From: Gastrodia elata
Taxonomy: Eukaryota; Streptophyta; Magnoliopsida; Asparagales; Orchidaceae
Assembly (NCBI GenBank): GCA_016760335.1
Contig: CM028669.1
Coordinates: forward strand, 59,888,568 to 59,952,567
Direction of reading: 5' to 3'
Length of the DNA: 64,000 bases
Part shown: piece by piece, positions 26,201 to 38,200 of the stretch
Position numbering within the stretch: position 1 is the stretch's first letter
How the letters are laid out: the number at the start of each line of letters is the position of its first letter
The notes under the pieces: model-generated
Seen by the model: the letters and a program-made list of their open reading frames with translations, nothing else
Databases searched by the model: none
What the model was told of the DNA's origin: nothing
Position numbers and translations under genes: made by a program

Positions 26201-29200
26201 TTTGACTTAATTTGCAAAGTAACGATATTGGGTCGCTACAATTTCACAGCAGCTTTTGACATTTACAGTAATCCCAAACAAAGCCTAAGAAAAAGTTCTA
26301 ATGATTTTATTTATTTTAATATATGTTCTAGTCTCTTTATATATTATGCCTTGGGGAAACAATAATATTACAAACACAGATATTGTATTGATTATTTTTT
26401 TTATATATTAGAATTTGCATATTGATATTTAAAGAAACAAAAGGCCCTTCATAAATCCTTCAAATAAAGAAAATGTCTTAACATCATCTTCCAAATTTAA
26501 TTTTGCATGTGTATATGTAGTCCTTGAATTTGCTTATTGAGTGGAGCATTTATCTGCTTACAGGAGTAAAAGAATTGAGCTTGAGTAGCTTAGCTTGTGT
26601 TTGTGTTTGTGTTTGTCTTGTTTTGTTTGATATCTGTTTGCTCTCAGCACAAGCTCATTTATGTCTGAACTGATCTCAAATTCAAATATAACCTCATTAT
26701 TGTTTAGCTTTTATCAAGCCAAAGTCCAACTCATATTTTGATATTACAAAGAACTACAGTAATTAATTTTCATATTTTTAGACATCGATCTTCATGTATG
26801 TGACAAAAAAATTAAGTTTTATTTTCATCACACAATGTTTACTATTTACAAAATAAGTACATTCATGTTCATGTTTCAAAAGTGTATCACCTAACGGCTT
26901 ATGAAGGATTTTAAGTTTGGTGAGGTGAGAGTTTTTTAATTGTAAATATTAAAATTTGAGTGATAGATATGCATTATTTAATGATTTTTGTTGTTTTATA
27001 TGTTAAGGCCTCTATATTATAACCATTTTACATATATAAATAAATAAATAAATAAAATTGAATTTATAAATTTATGATTGAGCTATTAATGAGCAAACAC
27101 TGTCGTACATGACATTGTGCATGCTTGGCTTGATAAAGAATTAAATTTCAAATTTGTGTTCTCACTAGTTATTCGATCTAGTTGAACCCAAGTTTTTTGA
27201 TGAGCTGAACATGAGTTATTTTTGAACAACAAGCTTTTATAACAACCTTTTCTTTGCCAAATAAATCTTTAAATATTTTCTTAAACACATTGTACTTTCT
27301 TATGTGGATATTATTCTTATTAAGATATTGGAGATGAGGTTGAGTTGTGGAGAAGAATCTAAAGGTTTCCATTTTGGTAGATCTAAAATGAAATATACGA
27401 GTAATGTGATAAACATGATTCAGTTTGTAGGATGCAATGGAGGAGCGTTTTTTGGGGTTTTGTTTGATTGAAAATTCACTTAAAGGAAAATTCAATAGAA
27501 GAGCTATAAGTCTAATTATTTTATGAGTGGAATGTTGGCTAGCAAAGCAGAAGTAAAGGTATGCTGAGAAATGAGTTCATTCATGAAAAAATTGAAATTA
27601 CTTCAATTGAGGATATGTTTAGAAAAAATTATTCTATATGGTTTGAACATATTATACATAGACTGTTAGATGCAATGATTAGAAGAATTGAGTAAAAAGA
27701 ATTTGCTATTGTTAAAAAGGAAGATTAAGATCAAAACATGCATGATAAAAAACTATTAAGTGTGATCTCAAATACATGGCACATAGGGGAGTTTTACACA
27801 ATGGAGATAAGTATTTATATTTTTGATTCAAATACTTGAAACTTAAGTGGAAATAAGGCTTGGTGTTGTTGTTATATCGTTGTTCCTATTATGCCACCTT
27901 TGTGTTTTTTTTTGTATTTTCCTTAGTTGGCTTTTTTTGTTATCTAGTAACTCTTAACTTTGTTTTGTTGTTTAAGTTTTGTTTTTAGCAATGTTATCAA
28001 ATTCGTAGCAGTTTTGTTGCTTAAATTTTAATGGGCTTACTTTTTTGTTTTTAATAGGTTCATTGCGGAGATGTAGAGTTAGAGAAGAAAATAGAAGAAA
28101 AAATTGACCAGTTTATGGTTTGGATAGAGAAACATCCTAACAGGAAATGCCAGGTTTAAAGTTATCTCATCAAAAGATGTTTGAATAATCATCTTTTTTA
28201 TTTGCTTTCTATGCAAGCCATCAAAATCGTCAGGCCTCAGGATTTACCATTAAAAGGGGTTTTATTTCGCACTCTATAGAAGCATTTGTTTTATGCAGTG
28301 GCATTTTAACTGTGGTCTAATGAGTGCAGATATCTTTGTCTTTCTATGAAGTCAAAAACAAGCAGCCAACCTGGTTTAGTAACAAAATTGAGCGCTTATA
28401 TTGGGAACAATGGTACATAAATTTGCATGTAGCAACCCCCAAAACTCACAGCAAATCTCATCACAGCAAAGCTCCCTTAAATTCTGAAGGTATTTTTCTT
28501 TTCCTTTTTATTGATATGTAAGCAAAACTTGGTGCGACAATAGACATTCTTATTGCTAGTTGTTTAAGAACCAGGTTGGATCCTATCCGATTAGGATGGC
28601 AATTTCATTGTGTAAATGTGCCAATCTGAGACATTGTTTTTTAAATTGAATGGTTGAAATTTATTTAACTACATTTTAAACAAAACAATCTTGGCTTTAC
28701 GTGAAGAGTTCAATTGTTCAAAGTGGAAGTAAATGGCTTTATGGATACTTATAAGTAGTAGCGCTTTTGAGAGATAGTGCTGGTCCTTTGACTATTCTTT
28801 TGGAAGAGAATTTTTTTTTGTTGTTGCATGCTTACCACTATAATCAACATTTTTTACATAGGTAATACCTCTAATCAAATAACAATTTGCCTAATTATCA
28901 GTTAAATCCTTTTTTACATCAAAACTACCTCTAAAACCTCTCTCAGCTGAAGTGATGAATCTTGGTTATCTAAGAAACTTTAAGTTCCTATAAGAAACAA
29001 TACTGCTCCCGCAACCTCCCTAAGCTTTTGCTAACTACTCGCCTAAAATATTTTACAATAATTCTAACTAGTGGTAACCTATGTTCGACTATCGTCTCAC
29101 TAGCGCAACTCTCTTTCTTTGGGAGCTTATTTGCATGCCGGCTCTCATATTGAATATCTTTTGGATCATTTGGAGCCTTTGTCATAGCCTCACCTTGTTT

Positions 29201-32200
29201 GGACTGTTAAGAAATTGGATTCAAGGGATGTAATAGAGAGGTTTCAAGTGGTTGTTTTGATGCATTATAATCCGGGGTTGGAGACCGTGGATGGGGAAAC
29301 TGAGGAACATAATTGAGTCATGCATGATCTCGATCCAGGAAACACTGTCGAAGCTGAAGGACATTCCTAATCATGGGAATGCTTAGGATGATGTGAACTG
29401 CGCTGTCAGTCGATCTGCCAGTTAACGGTTATGTGGAGAAGAAAGCGGGTAGGACTGCCGAGCAGATTTCCGATGCAACCACCAATGTTGATGTGGAGCT
29501 TGTCATAAACGGAAGTAGTGTTGGGCCGGTGCTCAATTTCTTTTTATTTTTTGCTATTAATAGTCTCTTACATGGCTAGATAGAGATGAAGGATTCCTTA
29601 ATCTTGAGTTTGATTGGGGATTTACTAATTTTGTATTACTTGACGACCACGTGCACTTGCGTGTAGATCACAGACGATAAATATATATATATATATATAT
29701 ATATTACAAAATCATCCACCATGTTTTTGGCACGATTGTCGAGGAACAATGAATAATATTAGAGAAATCTTCTAATTTAGTGATTTGAACACATTTTCAT
29801 ATATTTTCTTTGTTAAATTAGTTTTTCTTTCATTATTTTCTTTTATCATTTGTTTGTATACATTTGTGCAAAATATTTTCTTTTTCTGTGTTTGCTTAGT
29901 TATAAACAAAAACATAAAAATATGGAATATAACTGAATTGTGTTGTGTAATTTGGTAGTGAATGCAAAATAGAGGAACTGAAAATCTGATTTTTGATCCC
30001 GAAATCGAGCGTACCCTAAGACAGCTTAGAGCACAATTAAGATTAGAACTGAACTCGAGATAAATCGCTGAAAACAACCTAGGATAAGTACACCAGAAAA
30101 ATCAGAGGAGAGCGCTTAGGGATTATGCCTTACCAACGGTAGGAGGTATACCCAATGCAATAGTATCATCGAATATTCAGGCCAATAATTTTAAGATCAA
30201 ACCTGCAACTTTACAAATGATACAAAATTCTCAATTTTGTGGACTGCCCAGTGAGAATCCAAACATTCATATATCTCAAATTTCTAAGAAATTTGTGATA
30301 CATTTAAGTACAACATTGTCATTGACTATGCAATTAGATTGAGATTATTTCCATTCTCCAATAGGGATAGAGCAAAGAGCTGGTTAATCTCACAACCAGG
30401 TGACTCCATAAACTATTGGGATGAGTTAGCACAAAGATTCATTGCAAAATACTTCCCACCTTCAAAAATAGCTAGGCTAAGGAATAAAATATCCAATTAT
30501 ATTCAGCAAGAGGGAGAAATTCTCTAGGATAGTTAGGAAAGGTTTAAGGAACTCCTAAGATGTTGCTCGCACCATGGTTTTCCATTGTGGTTGCAAGTAC
30601 AAACATTTTATAAAGAACTAAATGCACATACTAGAACTCTAATAAATACAGCCACAGGAAGGTCTTTAAACAGTAAAACAGAAGAGTAAGCTTATAATTT
30701 TTAAGAGGAAATGGCAACAAACTCATACCAACAGCCCACTAAGAGGCTAAATCAGAATAGGAGAGATCAAGTTAATTTGACATACCCAGATAGGACAACT
30801 TCAGAGAGAAAATTTGTCCTTAAATCATAGGCTTGCAACTATGTTATAGTTAACGTAGCTATGGAAGTGATGTGAGAATGGGGCATTTGAGTGTGAATTG
30901 CAACCTAAAGAACCCGTTCGCACATTCAAATACTGAACAAGTAAACTTTCTGAGAAACAATTACAATTTCACTCAAACTCAAAAAAATCCATACTCGAAT
31001 ACTTATAACAATGAGTGGAAGAATCACCCAAACATTTCATGGAATAATGATAATGGAGGATTCCAATCGCAATTTTAGTTAAACAATCAACAACATAATT
31101 GACAAGTAAATCATTTTAATAACCCAGGGTAGCAAATGTATAAACAATAAGAGTTTGGATTAGAAAGCCCTTTCAATGTATTTAAGGGTGAAACACTTTA
31201 GTTTATGCAGAGGACAGAGGCCACCCTGACTTGACAAATAGACCCCAAGGGACATTCTCTAGTTCCACTGAAATTAATCCTAAGGAGATGGTGAGCGCCA
31301 TTCAAACTAATGATGTAAGTTTAGGGGAGGAGAAGTTGAAAGAATCAATGTTGAATGAATCTGATAATTGCAGTAACAATCCACTTAGAATGCAACCTGA
31401 ATATGAAAAGAATTTAGGAAGAACAACTCACTGTATACCTGAGATTACACATTATAGAGATTTGATGCCCCAAACTGAAGGACCCTAGTATATTTAATAT
31501 TCATTGTGTGATAGAAGGGGAGATTTTCATATATCCCTTGTGTGATCTAGGGGCGTTGGTAAATATAATGTTGTATCATATATACCAGCAATTAGGGTTG
31601 AGAGGAATGCAAGACATTCCTGTAGTCCTCAAATTTGCAAATATAGATTCTATGACTCCTGTAGGCATGCTTGAAGGTATGACAGTCAAAATTGGGAGTT
31701 TTAAAATACTGACTGATTTTATAATTCATGAATTGGATCAGTGGAAATAGAATTCGACCATTTTTTTGGAAGACCATTTTTAGCTACAACTAGAGCAATT
31801 ATTGATGTGGAAAGAGGAATAATGAAAATTAGAGTAAATGGTAAAGAAGAGGGGGTTGACTTAATGAATGCTTTAAACAAACAGAAAAAGTTATATTTAA
31901 GGAGAAAAAGGAAAAGTGAAGAAATGAATTATGAAGGAAAATGGATGAAAGAGCTTGAAAGACTTGAATATGAAACAGAATGAGCGGATTAGTGCTGAGT
32001 CTAATTGGGAGAAAAATCCTCATCTGAAAGATTGATGGACCTATATTAATAATGAAAAGGAAAATGAGGAGAGGAAAAAGGAAAATTAAAAATTTTATGT
32101 GTTGATTTGGAAGAGGAATACTCTAAAAATAATTCTTGGGTAGAAAGAGGGGAAGAGAGCACAACTAGTGAGAATACCGAAACTTTAACTGAACAAGCTA

Positions 32201-35200
32201 GTGCCCACCCCAAGATGATAAACAAGATGTGAAAGGAGGTTATAAAGAAACAACTAAAACCTTGAATTTAGAATGGTCTAGCTAAGATTATTAAACCAAA
32301 TGCTTATGGGAGGAAACTCATATTAGTTATTTTAGTTATTGCTTGAGTAGTTTATTTTAAAAAAAAAGATGGACACTTGATCAATGGAGAAATTTTTTTT
32401 TAGTAATTGGCGGCCTACTGGGTGTTCCAGCGCGCAGCAGTGCCCATCCAATGAGAACTAGGCTCTACAACGCGCCTTTAGCAAAAGTTGGGCGCTACAA
32501 CGTGCCGTAGCACTCTATGCCCAAATTGCACTTAATTCTTCTAGGGAACCTGGACTGTAAAGCGTGCCAGAGAAGTTGTTTGAGGGTGGAAAGTAAAATG
32601 AGGGTCATAAGAGCTTTTGTTCTTTAGTCTCCCAATGTTTTGACTAATAAATCACATTAAAAGTGGGCTGATTGGACCTTTTGACCTACCTATAAGTAGA
32701 AGATACTTGTAAAGGCAGTTTGAAATTTTTAGAATTATTTTTTTTCTGCTGTCTTTAAATACCCCTAGGATGCATAGAGACGTTCACTCATAGAAATTGC
32801 TTAATATCTGACCTCTCCATTCCTTCTTATTTCAATTAATTAAGGAATTCCTTCATAATGGCCTCTAGAAAGAAAGAAATTGTGGGAAAAGCGCTGCTTC
32901 TTCCACAAGAGGGGATTTCAACGCCTAAAGATTTGCTTCACTGGAGGCAGAGCAGAGATTCTTCTAGATTACAAAGAGAAAATTAATACCAGAATGAGGC
33001 TTTGTTGAACCATGTATCAATTTCTGCAGAGATTGTAATGAAAAGAAAATGGAACCTTGTTTGCGGTCATCCAGGACCCATTTTCATATCTTTGGTTCAA
33101 GAAGTTTATGCTAATGCTATTAATGCTAGAATGAGAATCATTTTTGTTAGAGGGAAAAGTGTAGACTTCAGTGATTGGGCAATAATGGAACACTATAGAC
33201 TAGAATATGTAGGAAATTGTTCCTACACCTGTTACCTGAATTTTGAATTTGATCATGCTGATGTTGCCTATGCCTTGACTGAACATCACACTGCTTGGAA
33301 GGGGGATTATGCTAATATTCTTAGAGCTACACTTACCCTTACTTCCAGTGCCTGGCATACTCTTATCTCGAGTCAGATAAATGCCAACTGGACATCTTAG
33401 TGATGTCACGAGAGCATGAACTGTGCTGAACTATGTAATTCAAAATCTAGGATCCATAGGCATAGCAACATTACTTCTTAGCCAACTTTGAAATGCACTA
33501 ATGGGTAGCTGTGCAGCATTGGCTTTTGGGTCACTGATTACTGAGTTTTGCACAGCTTAAGGGGTTAACATTCAAGACGATGAACCACATTTAATACATC
33601 GAGCACTGCTAACATTAAAGAACATATGAAGAACTTATACTGAAGAAGAATTAAAGAAGCGGCAAAGAGCAGGATACGGGAAAAGGACTTCCGCTGCAGC
33701 TGAGTAGTAAGGTGAGTTAAAGAATCTGCAAAGGCGTATGGAACGATTGGAGAAACACCAACGACAAGCAGGAAAATGGATTGACAAGAGAGTGTCATAC
33801 TTTTAGGACACAATGCATAATCTATTTACGTATACTAATGAGTTCAACAACACTCTTGGTAACATATTTGCAAATTGGCATTTGCATGGTGGTTGTGGAG
33901 ATGCAATTTTCCCTACCCCGCCAATAATCTTGGAACCCCCAATTTAACCTTGACCTACACTTGACAAAGACGATGAAGGCGAATATGATGATTATGATGA
34001 CGAATGAACAGGTGGTAGTTTCTTTTTTGTGTTTTAGTTTCTTTTTTTTTCTTTTCATTATTTTTGTAGTGAGTAGTAATAAAATTCCTACTCATTTTTG
34101 TATGATATTGTTTAATCAATATTATTTCTGATTGGAAGCTATGCTCATAAGAATTTTTGTTCTTTTAAAAATCTGAGTAACAATAATAGGAGATTAGTGA
34201 GTTCTTGAGTTGGGAAATGTGATAATTGTGAAAGCAAAATTCAAAACAAGGCAAAATAGAAAAAAATAGGGCAAATTTGAAAATTGCTCAACAAAAATTC
34301 TCAATTTAGTGGAATGATGAAAGAAACTAAGTGTGGGGGAGATATTGTTAGGAAGAATGGACTAAAGTGGATCAAAATCGGGGGGAGGGGGGTGCTAAGC
34401 TGCTGAAGTGCTTCATGAATGTAATGTGCAAGCTAAGAAAAGTATCTCTCCCTCAAATAAAAATAATATATTTCATAAGTAGAAGCACATATGGCACATA
34501 AGAATCCCCAAAATATGAACCACTGTAAGTTCTCGCTAAAGAACAACCAACTCTCACACTCAAGTCTAAATTAATCATGAAATTAAGCATAGAAAAGTGA
34601 GGACAATTAATAGTGAGTCTCATGAAACCCAACGTTGCTTGGTAGAGAAAGTATGAACACAAGGATCACAAATGCCCATAGTTAAGAATCACACTGATTA
34701 TCTTAAGCAAATTAAACTCAGATTAGCAAGACACTAATATCTTTGAGTAAGCATTTCTTCTTAGAGACAACTATTTGAGCAGCTTCATAGAGGATGAGTA
34801 AGAAGTTAAGTATGGGAGTATGATGAACCTAATATTTATATATGTTCTTTTAGTAAAAATTAGTGTTTTTAGATAAGATATTTGTTACTTAAGCTATGTT
34901 TGTATGTTTTATTATTTTTTCAGCACAAGAGACAAGTGATCAAAGGGAAGTGATCGATATGCAATCAAAGAGTTAGGCGCTACAGTGCACCGCAGCGCCT
35001 GATCAATGCAAACGAAGCGCTCCAACGCGCTGCAATGCTTGATTAGCGAAAGTAAAGCGTTACAGCTCGCTGCAGCTCCAGCCCAGCGAAGGTCAAGCTT
35101 CACAACGCACCTTTAAAACTAAACGTGACCTGGGCCATTTAATGCAGACCGAGCCATGGGCTACCAGGCACGTTCTGGCGCCCGTGGTCCTGAAACCTCT

Positions 35201-38200
35201 CCTAACTGCTTGTACCGATCTGATATTAGAATCTAGATTTTCCCAGTAAAACTAAATAGTTGGGAGTTCAAGGGAATTAATTTATTAATCCTTTCAGTTT
35301 CCAAAGTTGATTGAGGAGAGAAAAAGTTAGAAATTAATCCCCTTCAACTCCCAAAATAGATTCAAAGGGGAATATTCAAGGAATTAGCAATTAAAACCCC
35401 AGCTCCCAAGATTGATTAAGTGGAAAAAAGAAATTAAGAAAAGGTGAGGAATTAATTGATTCAGCCACCTAGGCTGAATATTAATTTAATCAATAAGCAA
35501 GCCTCAGGAAAACAATAAGGATCTTTTGGACCCCTCAAGAAGGACAAAAACCCTAGTAGCAAGAAAATTATTCAAGTTTTTTGTGAGAAATCTTGCATCA
35601 AAGAAGAAAAAAGAGGAAGTAGCATCAATGAAGAAGAAAAGAGAACTGGAAGGAGAGAAGGCAAGGAGAATGCATGAAAGTTATTCCCTAGTATCGTATC
35701 TCTAACCTAGCTTATATCTGTTTCTTTTCTTTTAGAACTCTATGAGTTCCTCGTGATGTATATATATTTATTTCTGTATGTTTATTTTAATGGTAGCCTA
35801 AACTCCCACTTGGGGAGGGGTAGGTTGAGAACTATGTAATGTATATCTTTGTGATGTAATGAAATTCTTTATATTAATGAAGTTTTGTGTTTCCTGTGTT
35901 GAAAAATTATGTGTTTATTCATGAAGGAAAGAATGAAAGGAATGAATTAATTAATATAAAAATATTAAAAAGAGATTTTAATAGTAAATCCTTCAGTGAG
36001 CTATATACTCATCCCTGATTTAAAATAAGCGAACTAGAAGCGTGAAAGCTGCAGATGACGTGACATAAGTTCGCAGAGCTTCATGCTCGTTCATTGCTTG
36101 AAACCAAAGATTTGACACATTATAGTAAAGAATAACTTGAACAATTCTCCAAACTCCATAGCTCAATTTAGGACTTAAATACAGAGATTTGAGCATGTTA
36201 AGCCGTGAACGATGTGACATAAATTCACAGAGTTTCATCACTCATCTCTATGTTAAAGTACAAAAATTTGATATATGTGAGCCAAGAATAACTGATTCAT
36301 AGAACTTTACTGCTCACTCATTAACTGAGGAAACTTGGTGCTCGATAAGCCGTGAGCGATGTGATATAAAGTCACAGAGCTTCGTGGCTCATTTTCTTAG
36401 CTGAGGCAAGAGTAGATGTGTGTTAGCCGTGAACGGATCAGGATTTTGTAATCACACAATAAAATTGTAAATAGTATCACTTTGATGTAAGGATGATTTT
36501 TATCACTAAATGATCACAAAATTACTTATGTGATAAAAGATATTCAACTTTGATGGATGGATTATTACCAATACACATAATACAAGTGAGTTTAATGATT
36601 TAAAAATAATATCAATTACACATTCATTTTTCATGTTAGTAAATCTAAGATTTGATATTCTTTAAAGAGGATAAAGAGCTAAAAAATGATAGGATCGGAT
36701 GACGTCTCTCTAGATGTATGAAAATGTTTGGGTGATGAAGGAATTTTTTGGCTTACGAAGTTATTTAATATTATTTTGAAGAATAAAAATATGTCAGATG
36801 AGTAGAGAAAGGGTGTTGTTATACTTTTTACTAGAGTAAAGATGATGCTCAAGATTGTGCTAATTATAGAAGAATCAAGTTAATGTGTCATACATTGAAT
36901 CTTTGGGAGAGAGTAATTGAATATAAATTACAAAGGAATACTTGTATTTCTCAAAATCAATTTGATTTTATGCCAGGTAGATACAACATATATTAAGGGA
37001 TTTGATGAAAAATTTAAAAACAGAAAAGATCTTCATTTAATTTTTATTGATCTTGAAATGACTTATGATAAAGTATTAGGAGAAGTTTTTTAAAGAGTTT
37101 TGGAGAGAAAAGAGATTTGTGTTGCTTATATTGATATTATTAGAGATGTATATAATGAGGCTGCAACTTGTGTTCAATCGCAAGGTGGCTTGTCTAATGA
37201 TGTTCCTGTTATTATTGGATTATATTAAGACTCAATTCTCAGCCTATTTATTTTTTCTTTAATCATGAAAGTTCTAATTAAGCACATTTAAGAGGAGAAT
37301 CTTGTTGCATGTTATTTGCATATGATAATTTTTTAATTGAAATGATTGGGGATGGAGTTAAAGAAAAATTTGAGTTGTAGAGGACTTTAGAACCTAAAGG
37401 TTTTTGTCTTAGTAGATCTAAAACAAAATATATGGATTGCAAGTTCAATTGTATTATAAGCACTAATCTAAAGAACATAACTTTTGAGGACCATGTGATA
37501 AAAAAGGGCGAGACATTCAAGTACCTTGATTCAATTATTTAAAATATGGAGAATTAAAGAGTGATGTGATTAATAGGATCCAAGCTGGTTGGATGAAATG
37601 GAGTAGCTCTTATGGAATGTTGTGCAATCTAAAAATCTCACTCCAAATTAAAGGAAATTTTTATAGAGTAGTTATACGACCAGCTATGTTACATGGGGTT
37701 GAATGTTAGCCATCAAAGAATAAACTTGCCGATAAAATAAGTGTTACATTGACATGGATGCTTAGGTGGATGAGTGGGTATAGTCGTAAGTATAGAATGA
37801 GAAATTAGTTTTATCAGTAGCAAGGTTGGTGGATAACATTAGAGAATGTTGTTTTAGATGGTTCGGGTATATTAAGCGTATACCTTGCAATGGCCTGTTT
37901 GAAAAATTGAGTTTATGAATTTTGTCCATATTAAAAGAGGAAGGTTAAAAAAAGTCATGGGATGAAACTATTAGGAAATATCTTCTCTATTTAAAACTTA
38001 GGGAGGGGCTTCTATTTGATTGTGCATAGTAGAAACAAATAATTCATGTAGCCAACCCCACTTAGTGGGATTAAGGCTTGATGTTGTTATTATTATTGTT
38101 GTTGTTGTTTATATTGATTTTGCTTTTTAAAATTTTCCACATGCATTCTTCTTTTCAGTAATTAACTTTGATGATTTTGTGAATGTGTCCCAGAAGATGA

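Larger units (their letters stand above)
23935..26240 (-). mobile_element. Solo LTR (2.3 kb) with intact target duplication
   Basis: The boundaries are TGTGATAACCC at 23935 and GGTCGCTACA at 26240. On the minus strand this reads as TGTAGCGACCC at the 5' end and CA at the 3' end. A perfect 5-bp duplication flanks it. The GC-rich module is at 25430-25700 and the 5' hairpin is at 26219-26239. A hairpin-forming minisatellite occupies 24440-24815. No internal coding domain is present. It is shorter than the other copies and its 3' acidic block is not recognisable. Confidence 0.88.
13800..28057 (+). other. ATG101 intron 3 (14.3 kb, transposon-filled)
   Basis: It runs from donor GTAAGT to acceptor TTAATAG. 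It contains an RTE LINE split by a solo LTR, two minus-strand L1 3' ends, a 2.3-kb solo LTR and a second RTE tail. The first 1 kb (13800-14837) shows no recognisable element. Flanking exon phases match across the gap. Confidence 0.9.
29640..36654 (+). mobile_element. Non-autonomous Athila-like element, copy A
   Basis: Order seen: a fragment of 5' LTR end (CACGTGCACTTGCGTGT near 29648), primer-binding site, gag, protease, GC-rich spacer with TATA-like box, a second gene in the envelope position, polypurine tract, and a 3' LTR from 34821. There is no reverse transcriptase, RNase H or integrase between protease and polypurine tract, only about 850 bp of spacer. The 5' LTR is almost wholly missing. 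The right side is cut near 36654 by an RTE LINE. All reading frames are broken. Confidence 0.82.
28490..38193 (+). other. ATG101 intron 5 (9.7 kb, transposon-filled)
   Basis: It contains an Athila-like non-autonomous element (about 29.64-36.65 kb) and an RTE LINE (36.65-38.11 kb). The first 1.1 kb (28490-29640) shows no recognisable domain. The flanking exons join in phase. Confidence 0.9.

Noticed and set aside
28980..29640. Coding-like segment ahead of the Athila-like copy A
   Set aside because: Composition is less AT-rich, but no continuous frame or recognised domain was found. It may be remaining 5' LTR sequence.
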